Source: Rhodobacterales bacterium CG15_BIG_FIL_POST_REV_8_21_14_020_59_13 (GTDB lineage: Bacteria > Pseudomonadota > Alphaproteobacteria > Caulobacterales > Maricaulaceae). From it: a stretch of 38,484 bases of DNA. Position numbers and translations under genes: made by a program. The number at the start of each line of letters is the position of its first letter. Positions within the stretch are counted from its first letter, which is position 1. The notes under the pieces were generated by a model, which ran no database searches, was not told the origin of the DNA, and was given only the letters and a program-made list of their open reading frames with translations. Of the stretch, positions 1-8,028 are shown one piece after another. The stretch is from the NCBI GenBank assembly GCA_002783385.1, contig PFFX01000049.1, positions 1 to 38,484 on the forward strand. The letters run 5' to 3'.

Positions 1-1
1 G

Positions 2-214
2 TCGCTGATGCTGTTTGGCGGGGCGGTTTACTGCTTCTGGCAATTGCTGCAGACGGACAATGCCCGTGACGCCATTCTATGGGCGACCGGTGTCTGGTGG
101 GGGTTTCTGGCCGTCGGTCTGATCAAGATCTGGTTCTGGATGCGGATGAACCATCTGGCTGTGCTGCGCGAGATCAAGCGCGTTGAGCTGCATCTGGTTC
201 GGGGTGCGGTCTGA
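2..214 (+). CDS. DUF6768-like small membrane protein, 3' part only
   Basis: The frame is open to the left edge of the window, so the true start is probably outside; an internal ATG lies at 8. The visible part has two hydrophobic segments (about residues 2-13 and 22-42 counted from that ATG) followed by a basic amphipathic end, with LREIKRVELHLVRG at its C-terminus. Membrane segments followed by a conserved LREIKRLEL-type tail are what I recall of DUF6768 proteins, which are often encoded near ECF sigma factors. The biochemical role is unknown. It converges on acnA, and its stop codon lies inside a strong inverted repeat. The family call is by recall, not by search. Confidence 0.55.
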   Translation, partial: SLMLFGGAVYCFWQLLQTDNARDAILWATGVWWGFLAVGLIKIWFWMRMNHLAVLREIKRVELHLVRGAV

Positions 215-227
215 GCCGCACCCCGAA
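198..227. terminator. Strong hairpin between the DUF6768-like gene and acnA
   Basis: Arms 198-209 and 216-227 are perfect 12-bp complements (TTCGGGGTGCGG and CCGCACCCCGAA) around the 6-base loop 210-215, which contains the stop codon of the upstream gene. There is no T-run on either side, so it is not a canonical intrinsic terminator. Its place between two convergent genes suggests transcript-end stabilisation or a rho-assisted bidirectional stop. Confidence 0.5.
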
Positions 228-235
228 GATCCGGA

Positions 236-2914
236 TCAGGCTGCGGCCAGACGTCTCAGGACGTAGTGGAGAATGCCCCCGCTGCGGTAGTATTCCAGCT
301 CGTTCTCGGTATCGATCCGGGCCCGCGCCTTCACGGTTTCGGTGCGGCCATCCGGGAAGGTGATCGTCACGTCCAGCACTTCACCTGGTTTCAGGGTTTC
401 AATGCCCGCGACCGAGACCTGTTCATCGCCGGTCATGCCAAGGGCTTCCCAGCCGGTACTCTCGAATTGTAGCGGCAGGACGCCCATACCGATCAAATTG
501 GAGCGGTGAATGCGCTCGAAACTCTGGGCGATCACAGCCTGAACACCGAGGAGGCTTGTGCCTTTGGCGGCCCAGTCCCGTGAGGATCCGGTGCCGTACT
601 CCTTGCCGCCGATGATCACCAGAGGCGTATTGTCAGCCAGGTAGTCCATGGCGGCGTGATAGATGTCGGCCTTCTCTCCCCCCGGCCATTTCTTGGTATA
701 GCCGCCTTCAAGGCCGTCAAACATCCGGTTCTTGATGCGGATATTGGCGAAGGTGCCGCGCATCATGACCTGATGATTGCCCCGGCGTGAGCCATAGGAG
801 TTGAAATCGCGCGGGGCGATCTGATGCTCCTGCAGATAGGTCCCGGCAGGGCTGTCGGCCTTGATCGCACCGGCCGGAGAAATGTGGTCGGTGGTGATGG
901 AATCACCAAACAGGCCGAGAATGCGCGCATTCGAGATACTCTTGGGTGTTGCCGCATCCATCGACATGCCCTCGAAATAGGGCGGGTTCTGGATGTAGGT
1001 CGAGCCCATCTCCCAGTCATAGGTCTGGCCGCCAGTGACTTTGATATTGGCCCAGATATCGTCTCCCTTGAAGACGTCGCCATAGCGCGAGGAAAACATC
1101 TCCGGCGTCACGGCGGTTCTTACAGCTTCGCTGATTTCCGCCGTAGTTGGCCAGATTTCCTTGAGGAAGACCGGCTCGTTTTCCTCATCATAGCCGATAG
1201 GATCATTCAAAAGGTCGACATTCATGGAGCCGGCAATGGCATAGGCAACCACGAGGGGCGGCGACGCCAGATAGTTGGCGCGGACATCCGGGCTGATCCG
1301 TCCCTCAAAATTTCGGTTGCCTGACAGAACAGACGTCGCCACCAGATCGGCGTCCTTGATGGCTTTCGAGATCGGCTCCGACAGAGGGCCGGAATTGCCG
1401 ATACAGGTGGTGCAGCCATAACCGACCAACTGAAACCCCAGCGCATCCAGATCATCCTGCAGGCCAGCCTTGGCGAGATAGTCAGTCACCACTTGAGAGC
1501 CCGGCGCCAGTGAGGTCTTCACCCAGGGTTTCACTTTGAGACCGCGTTTGATGGCATTGCGGGCCAGAAGGCCTGCACCAAGCATGACGGACGGGTTGGA
1601 TGTATTGGTACAGGATGTGATCGCCGCAATCACGACATCGCCATGGCCGATGGAGTATTCGGTGCCCTCGACCTTGGCGCGTTTGTGGCCCTCTGACAGC
1701 TTGTCGAATTCATCGTGCAGGACTTGGGCAAAGGCATCGGCCGCGCCATCCAGCGCTACCCGGTCTTGCGGACGCTTCGGTCCAGCGAGGGACGGCACAA
1801 CTTCGGACAGATCCAGTTCCAGCGTATCGGTAAAGACGGGATCAATTTCGTATTCCGGCCGGAATAGCCCTTGTGCCTTGCAATAGGCTTCCACGAGTTT
1901 GACACGTTCCGGATCGCGGCCGGTATCGGACAGATAGGCCAGGGTTTCATTGTCGACCGGGAAGAAGCCGCATGTGGCTCCATATTCCGGGGCCATGTTT
2001 GCAATCGTGGCTTCATCGGCCAGCGAAAGATGGTCCAGGCCGTCGCCATAGAATTCAACGAATTTGCCGACCACACCGCGTTCGCGCAGCATTTCTACTA
2101 CCATCAGAACGAGGTCGGTTGCCGTGGCGCCCTCCGGCAGTTTGCCGGTCAGTCTGAAACCGATGACTTCCGGGATGAGCATGGAAACAGGCTGGCCGAG
2201 CATGGCGGCTTCCGCCTCGATGCCGCCAACGCCCCAGCCCAGAACCGACAGGCCGTTGATCATTGTGGTATGACTATCGGTGCCGACCAGCGTATCCGGA
2301 TAGGCGATGGTTTCGCCCCCGTCTTCCCGGGTCCAGACCGTCTGGGCGAGATATTCAAGATTGACCTGGTGGCAGATACCGGTGCCCGGCGGAACGACGC
2401 GGAAATTGTCAAACGCGCTGGCGCCCCATTTCAGGAATTTGTAGCGTTCGCCATTGCGTTCGTATTCGCGCTCGACATTGCGTTTGAAAGCATCTTCAGA
2501 ACCGAAGACATCCACCATGACCGAGTGGTCGATGACCAGATCGACGGGCACCAGAGGGTTTATCTTCTCCGGATCACCGCCCAGCTGTTTTACGGCATCC
2601 CGCATGGCGGCAAGATCGACGACGGCAGGAACGCCGGTGAAATCCTGCATCAACACACGGGCCGGACGATAGGCGATTTCAGTCGTGGATTTTCGCTCCT
2701 TCACCCAATTGGCCATCGCCTCGATATCGGATTTTGATACCGTGGTGCCGTCTTCATTGCGCAACAGGTTTTCCAGCAGGACCTTGAGCGAGGCTGGCAG
2801 CTTCGATATCCCCTCCAGCCCGTTGCGCTCGGCTTCCTTGAGATCGAAATACACATAGGTTTTTCCATCTACATCGAGGTTGCGGCGGCATTTGAAGCTG
2901 TCCAGTGAAGCCAT
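236..2914 (-). CDS. acnA: Aconitate hydratase A
   Basis: Cytoplasmic [4Fe-4S] enzyme of the TCA cycle that interconverts citrate and isocitrate via cis-aconitate. The protein is about 892 residues, normal for AcnA. Visible signatures are GTDSHTTM near the substrate site, the cluster cysteine in [12 protein letters not shown], and the cysteine pair in [11 protein letters not shown]. The C-terminal swivel domain contains [14 protein letters not shown], which carries the active-site serine/arginine loop. I chose ATG 2914 (MASLDSF) because AAGGA lies 8 bases before it; the frame stays open to 2956 but those codons look untranslated. The gene is divergent from the ccm operon. The C-terminus overlaps nothing. 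Confidence 0.97.
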   Translation of the reverse strand: MASLDSFKCRRNLDVDGKTYVYFDLKEAERNGLEGISKLPASLKVLLENLLRNEDGTTVSKSDIEAMANWVKERKSTTEIAYRPARVLMQDFTGVPAVVDLAAMRDAVKQLGGDPEKINPLVPVDLVIDHSVMVDVFGSEDAFKRNVEREYERNGERYKFLKWGASAFDNFRVVPPGTGICHQVNLEYLAQTVWTREDGGETIAYPDTLVGTDSHTTMINGLSVLGWGVGGIEAEAAMLGQPVSMLIPEVIGFRLTGKLPEGATATDLVLMVVEMLRERGVVGKFVEFYGDGLDHLSLADEATIANMAPEYGATCGFFPVDNETLAYLSDTGRDPERVKLVEAYCKAQGLFRPEYEIDPVFTDTLELDLSEVVPSLAGPKRPQDRVALDGAADAFAQVLHDEFDKLSEGHKRAKVEGTEYSIGHGDVVIAAITSCTNTSNPSVMLGAGLLARNAIKRGLKVKPWVKTSLAPGSQVVTDYLAKAGLQDDLDALGFQLVGYGCTTCIGNSGPLSEPISKAIKDADLVATSVLSGNRNFEGRISPDVRANYLASPPLVVAYAIAGSMNVDLLNDPIGYDEENEPVFLKEIWPTTAEISEAVRTAVTPEMFSSRYGDVFKGDDIWANIKVTGGQTYDWEMGSTYIQNPPYFEGMSMDAATPKSISNARILGLFGDSITTDHISPAGAIKADSPAGTYLQEHQIAPRDFNSYGSRRGNHQVMMRGTFANIRIKNRMFDGLEGGYTKKWPGGEKADIYHAAMDYLADNTPLVIIGGKEYGTGSSRDWAAKGTSLLGVQAVIAQSFERIHRSNLIGMGVLPLQFESTGWEALGMTGDEQVSVAGIETLKPGEVLDVTITFPDGRTETVKARARIDTENELEYYRSGGILHYVLRRLAAA

Positions 2915-3066
2915 GGGGAGCATCCTTATCGGTTGGAACGCGAACGAATATCGCAAACGGGGTCTTTATGTTTCCGGGGTTTTAGACCCCGCCGCGCCCG
3001 GCTGCAATGCGGTCTGTTAGCCAATCTGTCTTGACCCCGGGGTCAGGCCGGGTGAAATCGCAGACG
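2915..3066. promoter_or_regulatory. Divergent acnA / ccmA intergenic region with GGGGTC palindromes
   Basis: These 152 bases must hold both promoters. Two dyads share one core: CGGGGTCT at 2958-2965 paired with AGACCCCG at 2984-2991, and the perfect 14-bp palindrome TGACCCCGGGGTCA at 3032-3045. Shared GGGGTC half-sites in a divergent region suggest an operator, but I cannot name a regulator. I could not assign convincing -35/-10 boxes. Confidence 0.4.
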
Positions 3067-3687
3067 ATGACACTGCCGGATTATGACCCCTTGCCGCTGA
3101 CAGTCAGCGATCTGTCGCTGGAACGTGGCGGTATTCCGTTGATATCCGGACTGTCGTTGCGCGTCGAGCCGGGCGAGGCGCTGGTGCTTCTCGGCCGGAA
3201 TGGTGTGGGCAAGACGACATTGTTGCGGGCGCTTTCCGGGGTTTTGCGGCCGGTGTCCGGCGATATCCGTTACGGCGACACGCCCGCCATCAAGTCTGCC
3301 CCGGCCATTTGCGCATTTCTGGGGCATGACAATGCCTTGAAGCCGGATGAGAGCCCGCGCCAGTCATTGGCCTTCTGGGCCGCGCTTTCGGGAAGGAGCG
3401 CAGATATCCCGGGTGCGATGGCCTCTATGGGGCTGAAAGCGCTGGCTGACCGGCCCTCGCGGCGGCTGTCGCAAGGCCAGAAACGGCGCGCAGCACTGGC
3501 GCGCATTCTGGTCCAGAACCGGCCGGTCTGGCTGCTGGATGAACCGGCAGCGCCGCTGGATGGCGAGGGACGGGAAAAACTGTCCGCCACTGTCACCGCC
3601 CATCGTGTCCGCGGCGGGCTGGTGATCGCCGCCACGCATCAGGCGCTGGACTGGCCGGATGCTCGCGTTCAGGAGCTGACGCGATGA
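3067..3687 (+). CDS. ccmA: Cytochrome c maturation ATPase CcmA
   Basis: ATP-binding subunit of the CcmABCD complex. ATP hydrolysis by this complex drives release of haem-loaded CcmE during c-type cytochrome assembly at the inner membrane. About 206 residues, the usual family length. Visible motifs are Walker A (LLGRNGVGKTTLL), the ABC signature region (RRLSQGQKRRAALARIL) and Walker B (VWLLDEPAAPLD). ATG 3067 is preferred over an upstream in-frame start at 3007, which would add 20 unconserved residues and cover the 3032-3045 palindrome; no strong Shine-Dalgarno sequence supports either. The stop overlaps the ccmB start by 4 bases, so the two are probably translationally coupled. Confidence 0.93.
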   Translation: MTLPDYDPLPLTVSDLSLERGGIPLISGLSLRVEPGEALVLLGRNGVGKTTLLRALSGVLRPVSGDIRYGDTPAIKSAPAICAFLGHDNALKPDESPRQSLAFWAALSGRSADIPGAMASMGLKALADRPSRRLSQGQKRRAALARILVQNRPVWLLDEPAAPLDGEGREKLSATVTAHRVRGGLVIAATHQALDWPDARVQELTR

Positions 3688-4349
3688 GGGCGGGCGCGAT
3701 TTTCCTGCGTGAAGCGCGGCTGGCTTTTGCCGGCGGGGGCGGGCCCGCGGCTCCGGCAGCCTTTTTTATCGCCAGCCTGACATTGGTGCCGCTGGCCATT
3801 GGCCAGTCACCGGCCACATTGCAGGCAGCAGGTCCGGGCGTTATCTGTTTCGCTGCGCTTCTGGCTGTGCTGCAGGGAGCAGAACGGCTTTTTGGTGAAG
3901 ACGTGGTGGATGGCACGCTTGAGGCTTACGGACTATCCGGGCTGCCGCTTTCTGTGGTGGCCATCGCCAAAGTGCTGGGGTCCGTATTGGCAACGCTATG
4001 GCCACTGCCGCTGGTAGGGCTGGGTGGCGGCATTGCTTTCGGATTACCGGTAGAAGCCGCCGGGATGCTGGCCTTGGCGCTGGCTGCGGCGATTCCCGGT
4101 CTTGCCTTTCTGGTGGCGATTGCAGCGGCCTTGTCAGCAGGCGCGAGGCGGGGCGGGCTGGTCATTGCGCTGATTGCGGCGCCCTTGGCCATTCCGCTGA
4201 TGGTCTTCACCGCCAGTGCTGGCCGTGCTGCGGATATCGGAAATGCGGCTGCCAGCGCCAATCTGCTGCTGACCTGTGCTGTCAGCCTGTTTCTGACAGC
4301 ATTATCACCCTTTGCCATATCGGCGGCGCTCAAGGCGCGTCTGGAATAG
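3684..4349 (+). CDS. ccmB: Haem exporter membrane protein CcmB
   Basis: Integral inner-membrane partner of CcmA in the CcmABCD complex. At 221 residues it has normal length. It shows about six hydrophobic stretches and the conserved-looking cytoplasmic segment FGEDVVDGTLEAYGLSGLP, a position where family members carry a similar DG-x-LE-x-L pattern. It starts within the ccmA stop (ATGA) and is followed after 28 bases by an unrelated periplasmic protein rather than directly by ccmC, which is the only unusual point of this operon. Confidence 0.9.
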   Translation: MRAGAIFLREARLAFAGGGGPAAPAAFFIASLTLVPLAIGQSPATLQAAGPGVICFAALLAVLQGAERLFGEDVVDGTLEAYGLSGLPLSVVAIAKVLGSVLATLWPLPLVGLGGGIAFGLPVEAAGMLALALAAAIPGLAFLVAIAAALSAGARRGGLVIALIAAPLAIPLMVFTASAGRAADIGNAAASANLLLTCAVSLFLTALSPFAISAALKARLE

Positions 4350-4377
4350 CGGAGCGCTCTGTGCTTCTATTGGTGTC

Positions 4378-5229
4378 ATGAAAATTCTTATGATCAGTGC
4401 GGCCCTGATGGCGGCGGCGTCCACCGCTTTCGCCCAGACTGAACCGCTTCTGGAAACCGTGGCCAGCGCGGAGGTCATCGAGAACCGGTTTCCAGGCATC
4501 TATACGGTATCGATAGAGATGGATCACAGCCTTGCCGATTACCCGGCTCTCATGAATGCGCTCCGCGTTTCAGAACTGGACCGGATGGCGGCGTTTGCGG
4601 CTCTGGCCCTGGAGGATCACCGGAGCCTTACAGAAGACGCCCCAGACTGGAGCTGGAATGCGTATTTCAGTAACACCGGAATCTCGGTGACTTTTGCCAA
4701 TGCGGAGATTGTGAGTCTGAACCGGTCGACGTCCTATTATACGGGGGGTGCCCATCCCAATCAGAGCCTTGATCCTGTCGTAACCCGAGCGGACCGGCTG
4801 GCCCCGGTTGGCCTGGAGGATTTGCTTGAGGATACGGCGAGGGACTCGCCCGGCCTGACGGCGCTCTTTTATGCCGTCTATCGCGAATTGATGGCCATGA
4901 AGCGTGTCCGGCTTGGGGCTGATTTTGATGAAACGATGGAGCGCGAAACTTGGCTGGCCCCACTGGCTGCGGAGCTGGGGGCCTTTCCCGGTTTTACCCT
5001 GATACCCAATGCGTCAGGTGACACAGCGGGCGGGTTGATGTTCCATTTCGAACCCTATGCGGCCGGGTCCTATGCCGAGGGCGTATATAATGTTCCTGTG
5101 CCGCTTTCTGTCTTTGAGGAATACCTCGCCGAAGAGTGGGCGGATGTTTTTGAGGGTGCGTCACCACACGACGTGTTGACGCAAGCCGGTGATGCGCTTG
5201 AGCCGGTTATCCCGGCAAGCGGAGAATAA
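4378..5229 (+). CDS. Exported DUF3298-like (RsiV/PdaC-type) protein inside the ccm operon
   Basis: 283 residues. The first 19 form a signal peptide (hydrophobic core, cleavage expected after AFA). The mature part contains YYTGGAHPN at about 121-128; the GGAHP/N signature, followed by a C-terminal region rich in acidic and aromatic residues, is typical of DUF3298/DUF4163 proteins such as RsiV and PdaC. The biochemical role of most members is unknown; RsiV is a lysozyme-binding anti-sigma factor. ATG 4378 is chosen because the signal peptide begins there, although an in-frame start exists at 4312. It lies between ccmB and ccmC in the same direction with short gaps (28 and 57 bases), so it is probably co-transcribed. 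A link to haem handling is only inferred from position. Confidence 0.72.
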   Translation: MKILMISAALMAAASTAFAQTEPLLETVASAEVIENRFPGIYTVSIEMDHSLADYPALMNALRVSELDRMAAFAALALEDHRSLTEDAPDWSWNAYFSNTGISVTFANAEIVSLNRSTSYYTGGAHPNQSLDPVVTRADRLAPVGLEDLLEDTARDSPGLTALFYAVYRELMAMKRVRLGADFDETMERETWLAPLAAELGAFPGFTLIPNASGDTAGGLMFHFEPYAAGSYAEGVYNVPVPLSVFEEYLAEEWADVFEGASPHDVLTQAGDALEPVIPASGE

Positions 5230-5286
5230 GTGCGGCCATCTGGCGCTTGCCCGCCGGATCAGGGCAGGCTAACGGGTGCAAACATC

Positions 5287-6015
5287 ATGTTCAGCTATCT
5301 CGCCAATCCCCAGCGTTTTGAAAAATTTTCCCGCATCGCGATTCCGGTGTGTGGCTGGCTGGCTCTGGCGCTGATTGCGGCCGGTCTGTGGTATGGCCTG
5401 TTTTCCTCTCCCGTTGACCGGTTCCAGGGAGATACAATCCGCATCATGTATGTGCATGTGCCATCAGCCTGGTTGGCGCTTGCGCTTTATTTTGCCATGG
5501 GCGGGGCGAGTTTCGTTTACTTCATCTGGCGTCATAATCTGGCAGATACCGCAGCGGCCTCGATTGCGCCCATCGGTGCGGTTTTTGCAGGCCTTTGCCT
5601 GATAACCGGGGCGATCTGGGGCAGGCCGACCTGGGGCGCGTGGTGGGTGTGGGATGCCCGCCTGACCTCCATGCTGATCCAGTTCCTGCTGTTTCTTGGC
5701 TATATCGCGCTTCGCGCCGCCATCGAGGATGAACGCCTTGCGGCGCGGTCTGCGGCGATTCTGGCCATGGTCGGGCTGGTCAATCTGCCCATTGTCCGGT
5801 TCTCCGTGGAGTGGTGGGATGGCATATTGCATCAGGGCGCGACGGTGTTCCGGGCCGATGGTCCGCAAATTCACGGCAGTCAGCTCCTGCCATTGGCATT
5901 GATGGCGGCCGGCTTCACCCTGATGGCGGGATGGATGGTGCTTTACCGCATGCGCAGCGCGATCATGGCCCGCAAGGCTGCCAATCTGCAGCGGCTCAGG
6001 GAGGCGCGCGCATGA
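5287..6015 (+). CDS. ccmC: Haem-handling membrane protein CcmC
   Basis: Delivers haem to the chaperone CcmE on the periplasmic face of the inner membrane. 242 residues, about six membrane spans. The tryptophan-rich WWD signature region is visible (WGAWWVWDARLTSMLI, near residues 117-132), flanked by two histidine-bearing loops, YVHVPSAW and WWDGILHQGATV, that in the family serve as axial haem ligands. The ATG at 5287 matches the family length; a GTG at 5230 directly after the preceding stop would add 19 hydrophilic residues. The stop overlaps the ccmD start by 4 bases. Confidence 0.94.
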   Translation: MFSYLANPQRFEKFSRIAIPVCGWLALALIAAGLWYGLFSSPVDRFQGDTIRIMYVHVPSAWLALALYFAMGGASFVYFIWRHNLADTAAASIAPIGAVFAGLCLITGAIWGRPTWGAWWVWDARLTSMLIQFLLFLGYIALRAAIEDERLAARSAAILAMVGLVNLPIVRFSVEWWDGILHQGATVFRADGPQIHGSQLLPLALMAAGFTLMAGWMVLYRMRSAIMARKAANLQRLREARA

Positions 6016-6170
6016 GCGGTGTCATCGAACCCGGCGCCTATATGGAATTTGTCTGGATTTCCTATGCGCTGACGGCGCTGGGTGTGGGCGGATTGCTATT
6101 CTTCATTCTGCAGGAACGGTCTTCTGCCAAACGGCATCTGAAACGTGAAGAAGACGAGGCCGGGGAATGA
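6012..6170 (+). CDS. ccmD: Haem exporter small membrane protein CcmD
   Basis: 52 residues with a single membrane span (about residues 14-33), then a charged tail (SSAKRHLKREEDEAGE). CcmD stabilises the CcmC-CcmE-haem adduct and belongs to the CcmABCD release complex. Identification rests on size, topology and exact position between ccmC and ccmG, with ATGA overlaps at both ends (6012-6015 and 6167-6170), indicating tight translational coupling. It is read in a different frame from the end of ccmC and could easily be missed. Confidence 0.88.
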   Translation: MSGVIEPGAYMEFVWISYALTALGVGGLLFFILQERSSAKRHLKREEDEAGE

Positions 6171-6688
6171 ACTGGCTCCGGCTTGTGCCCGTCATTGTTT
6201 TGTTCGGACTGGCCGGCGTTCTGGCTCTGACGCTTTTAACCCGGAGTGACAGCGGCCAGACAGACCGTCTGATCGGAGAGAGGGTGCCGGATTTTGAACT
6301 GGACGCGCTGGACGGCCATCCCGGTTTTACGCCGTCCGGCCTGACAGGTCAGCCCTATCTTCTGAATGTCTGGGGATCCTGGTGCCCGCCGTGTGAGGTC
6401 GAGCATCCGGTTCTTGTCGATCTGGCGCAGGCGGGCGTGCCGATTTATGGTATTGCGTGGCGTGATAGCGATGATAATGCCAACGCCTTTCTGGCCCGAA
6501 TGGGGAATCCGTTTTCCGGTATCGTCCTCGACCCCTTTGGCGCGGCAGTGATCGAGCTGGGGGTGACGGGTGCGCCGGAGACCTTCGTGGTCGGCGCAGA
6601 TGGCGTGATCCGGGCGCGATGGGCCGGGCCATTGACCGATGATGTCGTGCGACGGGCCATTCTGCCCGCGTTTGAGGATGGCCGCTAG
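6167..6688 (+). CDS. ccmG: Periplasmic thiol:disulfide oxidoreductase CcmG/DsbE
   Basis: 173-residue membrane-anchored thioredoxin-fold protein that keeps apocytochrome c haem-binding cysteines reduced. An N-terminal hydrophobic anchor (about residues 5-25) precedes the thioredoxin domain; the active site is GSWCPPCEVEH with cysteines 73 and 76. The later segment GAPETFVVGADG contains the cis-proline-like GxPETF motif typical of DsbE. It ends the visible ccm operon: ccmE, ccmF, ccmH and ccmI are not in this window. Its last bases overlap by 4 the 3' end of the convergent MarR-type gene. Confidence 0.92.
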   Translation: MNWLRLVPVIVLFGLAGVLALTLLTRSDSGQTDRLIGERVPDFELDALDGHPGFTPSGLTGQPYLLNVWGSWCPPCEVEHPVLVDLAQAGVPIYGIAWRDSDDNANAFLARMGNPFSGIVLDPFGAAVIELGVTGAPETFVVGADGVIRARWAGPLTDDVVRRAILPAFEDGR

Positions 6689-7248
6689 GCGTCCTTGTCC
6701 TTCTTTTTCTTTTTGGCCTGTTTTTTGGCCTTTTTCTTGGCTTTCTTTTTGGCCTTTTTCTCGGCGTCTTTCAGCTTTTTCAGCTCGGCCTTGGCTTTAG
6801 CCTCATCCTCCTCGATCGTCATCGCAATGCGGCGCAGCGTGACGAGGAAGCTGGCGCGCTTGTTCTTGGGCAGAGAAGACAGAATGGCATCATCAGCCAG
6901 ACGCGCCCCGGTCAGGGCGCGATCGTAAATGCCTTGGCCGTCATCGGTCAGGAAAATGGCATTGGCCCGCGCATCGCCAGCGACCGCTTCGCGCCGGATC
7001 AATCCCTTGATGGCCATGCGGGCGACCAGCTCGGCCAGCGTCGAGCGGTCAATGCCGGTTTCTCTCACCAGATCGGTCTGCGTAAGGCCCTCTCTCGCGG
7101 CCGTCGATGCCAGAACGGCGAATTGACGCTGGGTGAGCTTGTCCCCGGATGACAGATTCTTGGCAAAGCGCTCGGCAGCGAATTGCTGGGCGCGATGCAG
7201 GAGATGACCGGGTGATTCCGACAAATTGAATGTCTTGTCGCCGCCCAT
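6685..7248 (-). CDS. MarR-family regulator with a polylysine C-terminal tail
   Basis: 187 residues. The winged-helix region (about residues 38-105) shows the MarR pattern: LTQRQFAVLASTA, then GLTQTDLVRETGIDRSTLAEL as the helix-turn-helix, then a wing around DARANAIFLTDDG. Such proteins usually act as dimeric, ligand-responsive repressors. ATG 7248 is firmly supported by GGAGGAG with 7-base spacing; an in-frame GTG at 7269 overlaps that site. The C-terminus is odd: 19 of the last 31 residues are lysine, including AKKKAKKKAKKQAKKKKK, a histone H1-like tail absent from typical MarR proteins. A 7+7 inverted repeat upstream (7300-7320) may be its own operator. Ligand and targets are unknown. Confidence 0.85.
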   Translation of the reverse strand: MGGDKTFNLSESPGHLLHRAQQFAAERFAKNLSSGDKLTQRQFAVLASTAAREGLTQTDLVRETGIDRSTLAELVARMAIKGLIRREAVAGDARANAIFLTDDGQGIYDRALTGARLADDAILSSLPKNKRASFLVTLRRIAMTIEEDEAKAKAELKKLKDAEKKAKKKAKKKAKKQAKKKKKDKDA

Positions 7249-7299
7249 GATCACTCTCCTCCGGCTCACGGATTTGAACAGCTTATCGCAAGAGTGTCA

Positions 7300-7320
7300 C
7301 GGATCAATGACAATGATCCG
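7300..7320. promoter_or_regulatory. Inverted repeat upstream of the MarR gene, candidate operator
   Basis: CGGATCA (7300-7306) and TGATCCG (7314-7320) are perfect 7-bp arms separated by 7 bases, 52 bases upstream of the MarR start and 20 bases past the end of yciB. Size and symmetry suit a MarR-dimer operator. It could instead be a weak transcript-end hairpin for yciB, though there is no T-run. Confidence 0.35.
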
Positions 7321-7339
7321 GATACGGAAATTCCTGTCC

Positions 7340-8008
7340 TCAGGCGGGTTCCGCGGGAGCGGCAGTTTCCTCATCATCTTCGTCATCGGGCTGATGCCTG
7401 AGTGCGATCGGAATATTCGCCAGTGCAAAGATGAAGGTCAGCGCCATGATGCCCAGCTTGCCATTCGCCCAGACGCTTTCGCTCCAGGCCAGGCCGGGGA
7501 ACCAGCGGGCACTCTCGACGACGACCGAATCATTGATGTGCCGCCACAGGAATTCATTAATGAGAGCGAGGATCTGGAAAAACAGCGCCCAGCGGACGGC
7601 CAGAATCCACCAGATCCGATCGGGCAGGGTGAATATGGAGCCGAAAAGGGCTTTCCAGACATTATAGCCGAAGGCGAAACTGCCAAGGATGGCGAAAGAG
7701 TAGAGCAGATTGATAATGGTCGGCTTGATCTAAGCGAAAATCGGATCCTGCAGCCAGATGGTCAGCCCGCCGAACGATAAAACGATGACCGCCGAAACCA
7801 CCAGCATGGGCGGGAAGCGCTTTTGCACGATGGCGGCATATCCCAGCGCCAGGGCAATACCGGCCATGAAAACACCGGTGGCCCAGTAAATGGCTTGATC
7901 ACCGGCAAAATTACGGCCGATATTATAGACCAGTATGAAGGCGATGACGGGACCGACATCGGTCAGCAATTGTGCGCCCTGTCCTGCGGTTTTACGTGCC
8001 TGGCTCAT
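7340..8008 (-). pseudogene. yciB: Septation/inner-membrane protein YciB (IspZ) split by an in-frame TAG
   Basis: From ATG 8008 (GGAG lies 9 bases upstream) the frame runs 92 codons to a TAG at 7732-7730, then continues in the same frame for 129 more codons to TGA at 7342-7340. The joined 222-residue product has YciB length and its usual pattern of membrane spans. Around the stop it reads GGLTIWLQDPIFA-stop-IKPTIINLLY; E. coli YciB has the DETFIKWKPT pattern there, so the stop sits where a lysine is expected. AAG to TAG is a single-base change. The downstream half is clean: aromatic-rich spans, RHQPDDEDDEE tail, no frameshift. Options are a very recent nonsense mutation, a base-calling error, or suppression. 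YciB affects cell-envelope integrity and septation; its precise role is not settled. Confidence 0.88.
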
Positions 8009-8028
8009 GCTTGATGTCTCCGTTTACC

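Noticed and set aside
5230-5286. GTG at 5230 as the start of ccmC
   Set aside because: It would add 19 hydrophilic residues before a canonical CcmC N-terminus; ATG 5287 gives the normal 242-residue length.
6695-6780. Repetitive CTTTTTGGC-type units as a tandem DNA repeat or CRISPR-like array
   Set aside because: These are the lysine codons of the MarR tail read on the opposite strand; unit length is irregular and there are no spacers.
7340-7732. TAG in yciB as a programmed pyrrolysine codon
   Set aside because: No pylTSBCD genes are in view, the family does not use pyrrolysine and the position is normally lysine; nonsense mutation or sequence error is simpler.
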